Below, in pieces: positions 46,277 to 58,145 of a DNA stretch of 64,000 nucleotides (position 1 is the stretch's first letter; the number at the start of each line of letters is the position of its first letter). The position numbers were made by a program, and so were the translations under genes. Source of the stretch: Monilinia fructicola (Eukaryota; Ascomycota; Leotiomycetes; Helotiales; Sclerotiniaceae). The stretch lies in NCBI GenBank assembly GCA_008692225.1, contig VICG01000003.1, positions 675,501 to 739,500 of the forward strand, read 5' to 3'. Under the pieces are notes generated by a model, which ran no database searches, was not told the DNA's origin, and saw nothing but the letters and a program-made list of their open reading frames with translations.

Positions 46277-49200
46277 TTTGATTATTTGGGATATTCAAAG
46301 AATTGAAATTATTTAAAAGACAGTTGATGGTAGAGACTGTAAAGAGAGAGTTTGTTAGATTGATTATTCTCAAAAGATCTTGAAGTGCCTAATAATAAGT
46401 ACTGTATAATTGCATAATTATAAATCGAGACGTAAATCAAGGCGCAGTGAGAGATGGAGGATGAGGACGGGTTGAGGTAAATAAATGTATAAATAAACAA
46501 ACAAAACAAACAAATTACTTACTTGTTACTCCAGGGCTCTACGAGTGGTTGAACTTACGGGATATCCGGAGATGAGATTATATATGATCTGATGAAGATT
46601 TTGATGATGAACAACGACGGTGAGTATCCGAGTAGGAATAAGGATGGGAAATGAGAATGGAGACGAGAACGAATGATAAGATGTAATAAGTCTAGTCTAG
46701 TCTAGTCTTGTATATAATATAATATGGAAGTGAAGATTGAAGATTGAAGATTGAAGACTGAAGATGGAGAACTGAAAATGAATGATTAAGAAGGAACGAG
46801 ATGGATTGGGCAGATGCGTCTCCTTATGAATGAATACCTAGCACCTCGTAGGTCATGAATGGATTCTAGGTGATGGTGAGTGAGTGATAGTGGAGGTCAC
46901 CTTGTCCCAAATGTTTACTCTGTTTTCTAATCGACAGGGGAAAGTAAACAAGGATCCAAGGAGACATGCAGTAAATAATATAAACTTCATTTTATTTCCT
47001 CTCGTCAGCATTTGAAGTATACAACGTGTATTATACTGCTTTCGGCTTAGCTCACTCTAATTGAGTTCCTATCAACAAGGGCATATGCATGAACAGAATG
47101 ATGGTGAAATTGGAAAAATACGGGGAAATTGGTTCAGGAGGCCTTTTTGTCTACTCATAATTATTATTATTATTGTTCTTCTTCTTCTTCTTCTTCGTCT
47201 TCTTCTCCTTCAATTGAACCAATCATCGATCATTCTTCATCATTATCCTCTTTACCGTTACTTCATCTCACCTCACCTCACTCCAACTCACTTCTCACCT
47301 CTTCATTCTTCCCCCATTCGTCATTCACTTCATTTCCCCTTTTCTGTCTGTTCCTGTCTCGCTTTCTCGCGTCCTCGCTCTCTTCCTTTCCTTCATATAA
47401 AAGAATAAATGAACCCTCTCTAATTATATTACTCCTCTGCTCGTAGGTGTTCATAAAGAGCCCTGACGACAAGTTGATAAGACTTATCTGATGAGACAAA
47501 CATCAATCAATCCACAGATTCCACACAAAGTTATCTCTTCCCCATTCAATTATTCGTTTTCTAATATATTGCATTCCTTCCACATTCTCAATGACATTTA
47601 CATAGAATACGAAGTGTGCTGTGTAAGATCGTGGCGTTTTTCTATCCTTTTCAATGGCACAACAACTGGCAACAGCTCTGCTCATCCTAGCAAAACTTCC
47701 ATGTTTGGAATGCCCCAGAAGCTCAAGGGGCCAGGGGCTATGAGTTGGACGGCCGAGGAAGATCCAGCTCCGAGGAACAATGCTGTACCCCCAAAAATAA
47801 CGTTGATGGTTGGTATCAATACAAAGGCGGCTTCTTCCTCTTATTACTCCGTAGAACGGCATCTACAGAGTAGTGCATCGTCAATGAACCGCCCAGCCCG
47901 AAGAAAAACCTTCGAGATCCCAGAATACTTGTGGAAATTCGATTCGAACTTCGAACTTCGAAATTCTGATATTTGTAAGTAAAATATTGATCTAACCTCG
48001 CACCTGACATAAAGTTTGATCGCCTGCAAATGTTTCAAACACCAATACCTAATATTAAGGTTCGGTTTGTCCCTTCACAGTTCAAACCTTCAAGGTGATT
48101 TGCCATCGATAGTTGAGGCACGCCATCAAGTCAAAGCGGCAAACCCGGTGTATCATAAAAGATCGTTTCCTCTGGCCAGAAGAGACAAGATGTTTATATG
48201 TTGACTGCGACATATCTGGAACCCTCAACGAAACACCTTTGGCGATTTTCACGAAGACGTTCTATATGCCAAGAAAAGGTCCATCAAACTCCGCAATGAT
48301 GGCATCATCAACAGATTCAACACAGATCTTTGGGGGGTTCAACCGTTCAGTTTATCGCGATACCCACCACTTGTAACATCCTCCGCAATGTGTCGCACAT
48401 ACAAGATTTGCTCTCTGCTTTTCTCGCTGTCTTAAAGTGTTCATAAATGTTTCGGATGAACAACTAGTTCTGCATCAGTGGCGAATACGAGGCCGTGGAA
48501 TTATGCCAGCTCACGTGATGGTGATGATCATCGAGCTTTCTTCGTCTTGCTGCAGCTGAAGGCTATATTCCTACGTCAGGATTGTCGTCTTCATGTTCAT
48601 GATTGGGAAAAGACATAAGAGCGTATTGATGGGGAATTCAGTATCCGACAACGGTATGTGGTCTTTAGGATCGTGTTTTCAGATTGTACTCAATCCTGAT
48701 GGATATTCCACACGACTTGATAAATTGATGAACCGTCATGAACGAGGAAAACTGAGACACATCGAAATCCTGAGTTGCATTTTCTGTAACACATTGGAAT
48801 TATATCTCCAGTGGGAGATCATCAGTAGGGAAACAGCAGCTATGCTACTTAATATGGGGCATAACAATTTTGAAATTCGGAACCATAGAAAAGCTGAAGT
48901 GGTGAGATTTCATGGTAGGACCAACATCATCGTCTTTCTTTGAGGAGGATGTGATGTTCTATGTCTGTGCAATACGTCTCTGATCAATTGCTTTCGTGGG
49001 TAATATGGGAATGTTTTTTGAATATGGGTTTTCAATACTCATTGAACATCCATCTTACTGGAATCGTTTGCATCGTCGATATCAACAAAAGAAAACAATG
49101 CAGCCAAGTGATCAGGTATAGAAGTATATATAGCAGACTCTTTATTCTTCCCAATTCCCAAGCAAAATGGATACGGAATAGGGAAAATAATCTAATCTAC

Positions 49201-49679
49201 CGTCGACAGGTCATTGGAAAATCAACTCAACTTACTAGGTGGTATATTCTCAATGAGAGTGGTTGATGCGTGATGAAAAGGAAAATAGGTAGATGAATTG
49301 AAGAGCAGCAATTGCATCAATTGAAAGATACCTTGGGCTACCTAACAATCTACCCAGTAGGTTTGAACGATCGATTGCCTACTACGTACCACTTACCTAC
49401 TCTACAAGTTGTAGTGAAAGGGAAAGGAAACTTTAAATTTTGAAGATCATGATAGTTGATCACAATGCTAAAGGAAGAAAGGAAGGAATCAAGCAAGCAA
49501 GCTGGCACCTCCTTCCCTTTTCCCTGTCCTTTCCATTCAACTGTTAGTAAGAGTCTTCCGGATACATAGTCGGATGCGGAAGCGAGTTTGCACCTTCATA
49601 TCCAAGACTCTCCAATTATTTACATCCTCCAACCAACCAAACACATTAAGTCGCGTCCTATCTTTCGTCTTTCATTTTT
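46277..49679. other. Gene-poor 3.4 kb stretch between divergent genes
   Basis: The promoter of the GPI protein gene lies near 46277 and that of the next gene near 49680. Tandem gaagatt units lie at about 46735-46768 and ATT then CTT runs at about 47160-47205. Frames at 47491-47982 (163 codons) and 48593-48943 (116 codons) on the plus strand have no motif, and opposing frames overlap them. I do not call them genes. Confidence 0.42.
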
Positions 49680-52671
49680 ATGACTTCGCTTTCAATATTC
49701 TTGATACACAAAGGGTCAACATCTATGTCTTTTGAGATGGATACTGAGGTGGAGGATATTGGTGGTAACGTTGGTGGTGCCAAGGTGCGTTGTCGTGCCA
49801 GCAGCAACCACACGCGTTGTGTTCTCATTGCTTACTTTATTCTGCTTGCAGGGTTCGGAGATCAGCAATGGAGGTTTTGGGCGCGGTGGGAATATAGGAT
49901 TGGACAAAGACGAGCTGGAGGAAGAGGGGTGGAGAGAAGAGCCGCGATGTATACCGGCTTCTAAAGCATTCGCACCCCCAAAAACTGTCGTACATGAAAG
50001 GGCGGCTCGTCTGGCTAAAGATCGGTTGCATAAAAATTTGAAGAGTGGTGCGGAAGCACCGAGTATTGTACAAGCTTTGAAAGTATCAGCGTACCCAGTA
50101 CTTCCTGTGTCTTCTTCACTTCCAGCCCATTTTGCGGAAGTGGATATTTGGAAGGAAATAATGGAGAGAGAGGTGTTACCTAAGGACTCAGAGAATCAGC
50201 GCATGGAAACAGCGAGGACTGTACAAACTTCTCACGCATCTGTTCCTTCTATAGTCCCCACACCTCAGACGGCAGCTGCCCTTGAGTCCCCAAGAACTTC
50301 ACTACTCCATTTCAACGAAGACAAATACGAGATGAGAAGCGTCGCAACAAAGGCACACGCAGAGCTCGCTAAGGTGACAAAAGCAAACTTCACTCGGAAT
50401 CTATCAGCGAGTGTTATACAAGCCATTGACACTTATGACCAATCTCTCACAGTGGCAGCACTTTCTCCGCCGTTGTCTTTGGGCTCAATGCATGCTGATA
50501 CGCATATAGCTATGGTTCATACCAAGAATGATGAGGCAGAAAGAGAAATGGGGCAGGGTGTTAATGAGCAAATGGATGACACCGCATGGGAGGACATTCA
50601 TAGGGATGTGTTTTGCGATGCGAATGCTGATTTACCCGAGGGGGATCTTGGCTCTGGAGGCCTTCCGCATATAAATAAAAGGACTCTGCAACGGAACGAG
50701 AGAAGAAATGAAGCTCCAGAGCTTCTAGTTTCATCGCAAGATCATGGTATACATCCTGTGCCTCTTTCTCAACAGCATCCACAGAAGAATCTCATTTCAA
50801 CATTTTCGGACTTTAATACCGCATTTCTTAACCCCACATCAAGTAACAGGCAGCGAAATGAAGGAAAAGAGGACAGCAACGGTGAAGTGGGCGAGAAAAG
50901 TCCTGGTTCTGGAATTCAATCGCAAAGCAAGCATAAAAAACGCATCGATGCCTCACGCCAGGTAACAATGGCACTTCAAGCTTCATTACAAGCGAATGGA
51001 ATGCTTCCAGTTCACATTTCTCAGCAAACTATCCAGGATAGTCTCCCTCAAAGTCTACTAAATCCCAGTACTGCCACGTTTGAACCTAAATCAACCATCT
51101 CACGGCAAGAAAGGGGACGGGAAATAGACGGGGAAAGTTTTGCTTCTGAAGTTGTTCTGCAAAAAAAGCCTCGAAGACGTGCTTCAAAATCACTGCAGAG
51201 AGCAAAGAAGAGATTGAAGGCAGAACAAGAAGTTGCAAGTCCTTCTTTCCAGAAGCGTGTACAGGATACCTCTGCCCAAAATATATTGAAGCCCAGTACA
51301 AGCACTCTCAATGTCAATTCATCCAACAGAGAACAAAGAAAACTGGAACAGGGGACGAATATGGAGATGGATGGGGAAGCAACTGTAGAATTTCTTGTCT
51401 CTGGAGCCGGCCTACAGAAAAATCGTAGCATACAGAGCAAAGCTTCATTCGAAAAAGCGAAGGCACATCAAACTAATATGCAAGGAGAAGATGAAAAGCA
51501 ACCAGCAGATCCACAGCAATATAGGTCAAAGGGGCAGGAACTCTATGGACAGTGTCTTGGTTCCGAAGCTGGTTTACAGAAGAAGAAAGAGAAAATCCCA
51601 GGCCAGCGAAGTGTAGGAAGACGGAAGGCTTCAATAGCAAGATTTCAAGAGCAAATTGAGAATGAGATAGCAGACACCCAGCAAAATGCCTTGACGGAGC
51701 AGGAATTGCATGGAATAACAGATTTCCTTTCTCAACAGGTCAAGCCGAACAAACTCACAATCGATGGCAGAAATCATGAAAGCAATGACGTGCCCCAACA
51801 TGAGAAAGAGAAAGCAATTACGGAGGAAGAGAAACTAAAGCGAATACTCTCAGTGCCGGAGGACATTAGGCTATCAATAGAACAGGAGATGGGACGACGG
51901 CAAAGGTTATCGGCACCAAATGGTATCAGGCCATCAACGGCGAGGACTGTGTCTGCAACATCAAACAAAATTAGAGACGGCCTCCGAGAGAAGATAAATA
52001 GAAGGAAAGCTGCGGCGAAGCAGTTTAAAGAGCAGAACTCGCAACCGCACACCGTTTCTCAGTCTCAGCAGTTTGTTCAAGGGAGCCCCCCTCCACTCGG
52101 TGGAAGGAGTCTTGGGATGCCGCTGGAGCACGAGCAAGAGTATCCTCATACAGAGAAAGAAGTTGGAGATTTGTTTTCGGTGCCGAAAGATATTAGAGAT
52201 ATAGTGGAGAATGCGATGAGGAAAATCAACACTGTTTTTCGAGATATGATAGAGGAGATCAGACCACGAATAAGCACCAATATTGAGTATCTGTCAGAAG
52301 AGACCACGCCCAGAATCGTCCCCAATATCATATCAGAATTTTCTTCGGCACGGAAAGACACCGTGGACACGATGAAGAATGGGTGGCTAGAAATGGACGC
52401 CAACAATGAAGATGTGATGGATGAGACTAGGCCAAGACGTATCATGAATGATGGAGAGCATTTAGTAGCAGAGTGCTTTACCAGCCCCGAGAGTAGCCTC
52501 CATGTCTCACCAGGAACTTTTTCAGTGACCAATGATACTGGATACTTCCTGGATAATGAGGAACTCGAGGTAGACATCGAGGCTGAGGATCTAGTGAACG
52601 AGACTATAATGAAAAGCATTACAAAATTTGGAGGATCTTTTAGTACCACAGGAGATTCTTCCGATATCTAG
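49680..52671 (+). CDS. Large unknown protein with degenerate internal repeats
   Basis: I do not recognise this protein. Exon 1 is 49680-49784 and exon 2 is 49852-52671, with a 67-nt intron (GTGCGT...TTGCAG). Length is 974 residues from the ATG at 49680, or 959 from the in-frame ATG at 49725, which gives the more natural start MSFEMDTEVED. The whole sequence is hydrophilic and rich in Gln, Ser, Glu and Lys, so probably largely disordered with helical stretches. Between about 50767 and 51650 there are three to four degenerate copies of a unit of roughly 65-75 residues. The unit's landmarks are an LNPST-like start, an S-R-E-R segment, an MDGE segment and an EAGLQKK-like end. Near the C-terminus SVPEDIRLSIEQEM and SVPKDIRDIVENAM form a second repeated motif. 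No domain, signal or membrane segment is seen. Confidence 0.75.
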
Positions 52672-53784
52672 TATTACTGATCTACCAATATCTCAGCAAC
52701 TGACGGACTTCCTAGCAATGGATTTGCGGAGAGATTTTGCAGATTTTATGGAGAAATGAGGAAGAATTTGTCGCTGATTTTCCTCGGGCTTCTTTACATG
52801 TTCATTCATACATAGCATATACATACCTTTCGCCAATTCGCACAATACAATATGATGCAATACAGCACAAGAGCATTTTAATCTTTTTTTCTTATTTTTT
52901 CTTTCTTAAATATTGTAGCGAATCGTAGCAATTATTGTAAAAACATGACAGCCGTCTGCCAGCAGTAGTGTATGTATGGTGAATCCTAAGAATCATCTCA
53001 GGTATCCCTATCCCATGATTTATCCCCAAGTGTCCCCAAGTGTCCCCATGAAGTATACCACAATGTACCCAAATGTATCCTACGTCTCCCCGATGAAATC
53101 TCCTGTGGGAAGAAAGCATGACACTGTTCTGCTGTGCAATGTTCCCCAATCCCATCTTGTTTATATCCTTTCGTCCTCTCATCCTCTCATCCTCCCATCC
53201 GTCCCGAATTGAAATAACAGCAAAGCAGAGCAGCGTAAATCATACGAGAGAAGACGAAAATCCGACCTCTCACTCCCGATGCCAGAAGGAAAAGAGCGAA
53301 AAGATAGCGCGAACCAGAGAAGATCAGACGGAGCAAGCCCATTATCCATTGAAATTAAAAAGCTCCGGATCAAATCTAAGCAGAGAAAGGGAAGGGAAGG
53401 GAAGGGAAGGGAAGGAAAGGAAAAGAAGAGACATCGGAGAAAAGGCAAGAAGACAAAGGGAAAGAAAAGAGATGGCATGAGGAAGGGAAAAAACCTAGAG
53501 GAAAGTGATGGGAATTGGTTGAGGGTGCGAAGAAAACTGTTACACGTCCAAACAACTTTCGCTGGTATATCTCTTGCAAACATATGTATGTGTATGCATA
53601 GTATTAGTAGTAGTATTAGTAGTAGTATTGGTAGAAGTAATTCGCCGTGCGCCGTTGACCATTTTTCTATTCCGTTTTGCATTGTGCTGTAATGTGTTGA
53701 AATGAAGTTGAAGCCAGTTAGTTCATCTTGTCGTGGTGTGAATTTGTAAATCAGCAAATGAGATGAGGTGCGTGGAGAACTTAA
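52672..53784. other. Spacer between convergent genes, with a GGGAA microsatellite
   Basis: Overlapping low-complexity frames on both strands at 53118-53757 reflect a purine-rich tract rather than a gene. Short repeats such as GTCCCCAA and TCATCC also occur. No gene is called. Confidence 0.5.
53384..53420. repeat. GGGAA pentanucleotide microsatellite
   Basis: About six tandem copies of gggaa, then ggaaa, lie in intergenic DNA. Confidence 0.8.
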
Positions 53785-56700
53785 TTAAACGTTCAGAGAA
53801 GAGAATGTAGGGATGGGACCCCATTCGTCTTCATCTCCCTGCTCTCCACCCTCACCATTATCATCGTTGCCATCGCCGACTGTGGCATTTCCCGATTTGG
53901 TCTTGGTTGTGGGTCCAAAGCCTTTGGTGTAATCAAATCCACCGGTTTTGGTTGTTACGCCGGGATCCAACTTACTGGCGTTGGCAGTGGGGGGACCGCT
54001 GTAGCTACCAACATCTGGTAAGACACTTTCGGTCGTGTCAATTGGGGACCAGAAATCATTGTTGGCAGTGGTGCCCCATGAGTCATCTCCGTTGGTGTTG
54101 GTATTCTCACCCCAGGGTTGATCATCATCTGTTTGAGCGTTCCATGATTGGTCATCATTTGTTTGAGCATTCCATGATTGGTCGTCATTGTTATTGGTCT
54201 TATTATTGGCACCCCAAGACTTCTTTCTAGATTGCTCAGGTGTAGGCTCAAACTGGTCGCTTTCAGCAAAAGAAACCCTGCGGGCGTTGACACGATCAGA
54301 ACGAGCCGTTCGGAGAGTGAGATCAGTAGCATCATCGAAGATAGTCACATCGTCTTCATCATTTGCAACGGCTTTGTCCATAGAGCAAATTCTTTCGTTT
54401 GGATGAACATATTCAACGCAGGATGCAAGACTTCCAAGATTATCTTCGTCCTTTGGCGAGGGTATGCCAGCATCATGAATTTTACCTCTGGCATTGGAAG
54501 CCATAGAATGACCATTTGGACGACGTGATTTATCAACTGGCTTCTTCGTAAGGATTGCTTTTGGACTGGGTGTATCAGTTGTGGATTCAATTTCGTTGCC
54601 ACTGTCAGTAGTTTCACGGACAGAAACGGGGCGAGGAACCATAGATCGTGCCGTGGAGTTGGTATCTGCTTCTGGTGAATCAGGTGGTGACGATGTTCTT
54701 AAAGAATCTGATTGAGTGATCATTGATCCCGAGGATTCTTGAGAGTCAGAGAATCGAGACTGACGTGACTTTTTGTGTTGTTCTTGACATTGGTTGCGCT
54801 TATCAATCGACGATGCATCCCGCCATGGTTGATCAAATCCTCGAGCGGTGCTCTGGTGTTGAGGAACTCGAGGTACGTAACTCTGAGGAGTTGAGCGACC
54901 TCTTACTCTCGATTGAGTGCCTCTGGCTGACAAGCGCGCATTTCTAGGCTCCCAGAAACCTTTACCAGTTGGTGGATCTGGTACTTCCGGTGGTGTATCG
55001 GCACCGTCGAAGCCGCCTCCAGAGCTTTCGAACGAGTTACGTGAGCGGTGATGTGGTCCCAGGTCTGGCAGGTTATGATAAGCCATCGCCACTAGCAGTA
55101 AGTCAGTAAAGGTTGAAAGATAATTGACATAGGAGATAATACTAACATGCTCTTTGATACTCCTCACTAGAATCTGAATAATGACGAATATTTGCCGAAG
55201 GACGATGGACACTTGGGACAAAACCTTGTGGGGGGCTTGAATTTGAACTACTTGCAGTCCATTTATATTGGGTCTTTTTGCCATGCTGATCGATCTCAGA
55301 TGTGATATATGTCTCTCTGGTTCTTACAGGACCTCGCATAGGGCTACGGCGTCTCTCTTGAGATTTTCTTGTATTCCCTCTGGGCTCGGTCCAAATTCTG
55401 GGGTCTTCGTAATCAGTTTCAACGAAGATAAAATCTTCATCAGAAGGAAGAGGGCGAGGGCGAGGGCGGGGCTGGTTTCGTGGCTCGGGTCGCGATCTAG
55501 GCTGCTCATGCTCTGTTTCAACGACAATAACATCTTCATCGGAGCGATGACGAAGAGCTTCATATCCTTGCTCAGGGTATGCACGCTCCGAGCGTCTGCG
55601 TTGAGCATGGTTCTTGGTACGCAAACTTGGGACAGCTTCTTTCGAAACACGAGTCGATCTTGGCAGAGAGGCAAGGCTGGTAACGGAACGAAGCGGTTCG
55701 ACATAGTCGTATTGATCGCGGAGATCTCTTGCAGAGGCAGTCTGGGAATAATTTGATCTTCCTGCTGGCTGATTGAAGTGGACGGATTTTTCTTCGGTCT
55801 CATATGTGAGAGACGGTGGGGTGGCCGATAGCGACCGATCTGTGATGTCAATCTTTACCTTTGATTTTCTAGTAGAGGAGTCGTAATGGGGGACATTTTC
55901 CTTGCGAGTACGAGCGTATCTTCTAGCTTCTTCGGCAAGATCTCCCTCGCGGGTGCGATTATAACTCCTCCGGGATTGATCCCGAGGTTTTGCTTCGCGC
56001 TCATGTAAAACTTCCTCCTCAACAATGATTTCATCCCGATAGTCATTGAAGCGACCAGTATCTCTTCTGTCTTCTCGATTTAGCACTTCAACAGAGTGGA
56101 GTCGAGATTTAGGATGGCGTCTATCGTTCTTCTAAAACAATTTGTTAATACGTGATCTTCAAACCCGAGGAATAAACCTCACCTTTGAACCCTTCTCTCT
56201 TCTCCTCCCTCTCCCCCCATCTCCATTTCTTCTTGAGTCACCGTCATCACTATCATCGCTACTTGAGCCGCTAGTCGAGGTAGCGTTCCTTCGGCACCTG
56301 CGACAAAAGCCGGGAGTTGGAGTCTCACCCGCTTTCAACGGGTGCTCAAGGTGGTACTTTACAGAACGATCTCTTCTGCACTTGACGCAGATGTGCTTGA
56401 TAATAGTTGTTGTTGTTGTAGTCTTGATTTCAGTATGATCATTATGCTCTCCGTCTCTTCTTCGCGACTTAGTTTTCGCTCTCTTAAGAAAATCAGACTC
56501 TACTTTGAGGAGTTCTTCTACACTCGGTGCTTCTTGTGCTTTCTCTTTGAAAGCCCATCGCACTGGCTGGACAGGTGCTGGTGCTGGTGCTGGCACTGGT
56601 ATCGACGGGGGAGGGAATCCAGGCATTGAATAGAAAGGAGGATATCCAGGATTTGCTGCAAAAAAGATATTGGGGTCTGCGAATGGTTGTTGCGGGATAA

Positions 56701-57126
56701 TAGGAGCGAAAAGAGGGTTTGGGTAATTCGGTAAATGCTGCTGAGGCAGCGGTGCCGAGAAGGTTGGTTGCGGTTGAGGAATGGATGGAACTGGCTTTTT
56801 CTTCTTCTTCTTCTTCTTCTTCTTCAAATCATCGACAGCAGATGATCTCTTTGGCTCATGGATACCAAAGGCTTGTCCTAGCAAGCTAAAGTTCTTGCTC
56901 TCCCGTCTTCCAGATACTCTTCTGGCCATGACCATACGGCCATTGTTCTTCTTAAAATAATAAGGGTAGCCATCTCTTACAATCTCCTCAGTTGTTTCAG
57001 AGCCCCCCTCTCCCCTGGGGGTTACTCGCAACCTAAAAGTGTTGGTTAGAACTGAAGATATCAAGATGTTACCTCAATTGCAAATTTGCACATGAATGAA
57101 GGGGAGAGAACATACATAGTAAGCAT
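53785..57126 (-). CDS. Large disordered protein with a paired CxxC motif; 11-nt first coding exon
   Basis: I do not recognise this family. Four exons were assembled: 57116-57126 (11 nt), 56183-57032, 55147-56131 and 53785-55091, all with GT-AG introns. They sum to 1050 codons without a stop. The N-terminal part starts MLTMLRVTPRG and contains a Lys10 run encoded by an AAG tract and a Pro-rich segment. A likely zinc-binding pair follows: C219xxC222 (ICVKC) and C247xxC250 (FCRRC), 24 residues apart. The middle is very rich in Arg, Glu and Ser (for example PRPRPRPLPSDED). The C-terminal part is acidic and Ser/Asn/Gln-rich, with two near copies of NNDDQSWNAQT-like units. Probably a scaffold or a nucleic-acid-associated protein, but that is inference from composition only. 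Confidence 0.78.
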
Positions 57127-58145
57127 ATTGACAACCCAAACCAGAGGATTGCTATTGTTCACTAGGCGAAGATGGTTGTCAGGCAGGCATTGTCTATTGT
57201 CTATTGTCTATTGTAATTCTATTGTCGTGTTGTTGCTGAACTGAAACAATAGAGATCTTCTTATAAACGAGTGTAAATTATTGTAATAAAGTCGGAAAGG
57301 AAACGGACGAAGTGAAATAGAAGAGCAGCACAATAACCCAAGTTACTTTGGCTACCACGAAGCAATTAATTAAAAGTCTTAGTACAAATAAGCGTCAATG
57401 AAAGAAGTAAAAGGGAAATTGAGTGGGATTCTGTCTTGAAAAATTAGTTGTAAAGAGGGAAGAAGATGGCCGAGCAAAGGAAAAAAATCAAATCTGTATT
57501 ATGGTCGGACTTTGATTTGAGTCCAATTGGTTGTCGGCCTAGTGACCAACCACAGGTCTCCTAGGCGAAGCAATACACATATATCCAGAGAGAAATGAAA
57601 GGACAAATTCACTCGCATCGACCCATAATTGAAAGTATATGTCATATCTTGCTCACCGAAACCTTCATAAGCCATTGGTGTCTTTAATCCAGATCTTTGA
57701 AGGTGAGATAAAGGAGTCCTCCTGTCCAAGGTTAGAAAAAAGTGGCATAGGAAAGTGAAGGGAAGAATAACTTGAGATGCATTATGAGAAGGAGCATATG
57801 GTTTGTTCAGGCTATGATATAAATATTAGCAATGACTTGGTATTTGATAATACAGTGAACGGTTGCTAGTGATGTTATGGAAAGAAAACCTTAGATATAC
57901 TTTGAAGCTTGACTTCGAAGGTTCCTTAGGAAGGTATGTCATGATATACCAAGGTATGTATATAAAAAACTTGAAAGTTAGATGGATCTCGTACCTCACA
58001 AAAATGCCTGGTGCTCGATTGAATCTCACAAATGGCCATATTTATGAGTGCATTTATTTTCTATACATAACGTCGGACTCGCTCTATTTTGTTAAAGCGC
58101 CCTGCCCAAAATAAGGAAATATGATACAAAGCAAAGTTCATCCCT
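57127..58145. other. Spacer with a possible small spliced frame
   Basis: The promoter of the 1050-residue protein gene lies just above 57126. Three copies of TGTCTAT lie at about 57191-57211. A minus-strand frame at 57499-57729 contains a segment bounded by an acceptor-like TTGGACAG and a donor-like GTGAGC (around 57655-57720). This may be an exon of a small unidentified gene, but no start or partner exon could be fixed. Confidence 0.3.

Noticed and set aside
47491..47982. 163-codon plus-strand frame
   Set aside because: Opposing 119-codon frame on the minus strand, no motif, in a repeat-rich spacer.
49732..49852. Upstream extension of the repeat-protein frame beginning with TTG
   Set aside because: A normal intron (49785-49851) joins the frame to an ATG exon at 49680 or 49725, a better model than a non-ATG start.
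53118..53757. Long opposing frames on both strands
   Set aside because: They arise from purine-rich simple sequence (GGGAA and GAAAAG runs), which is open in many frames.
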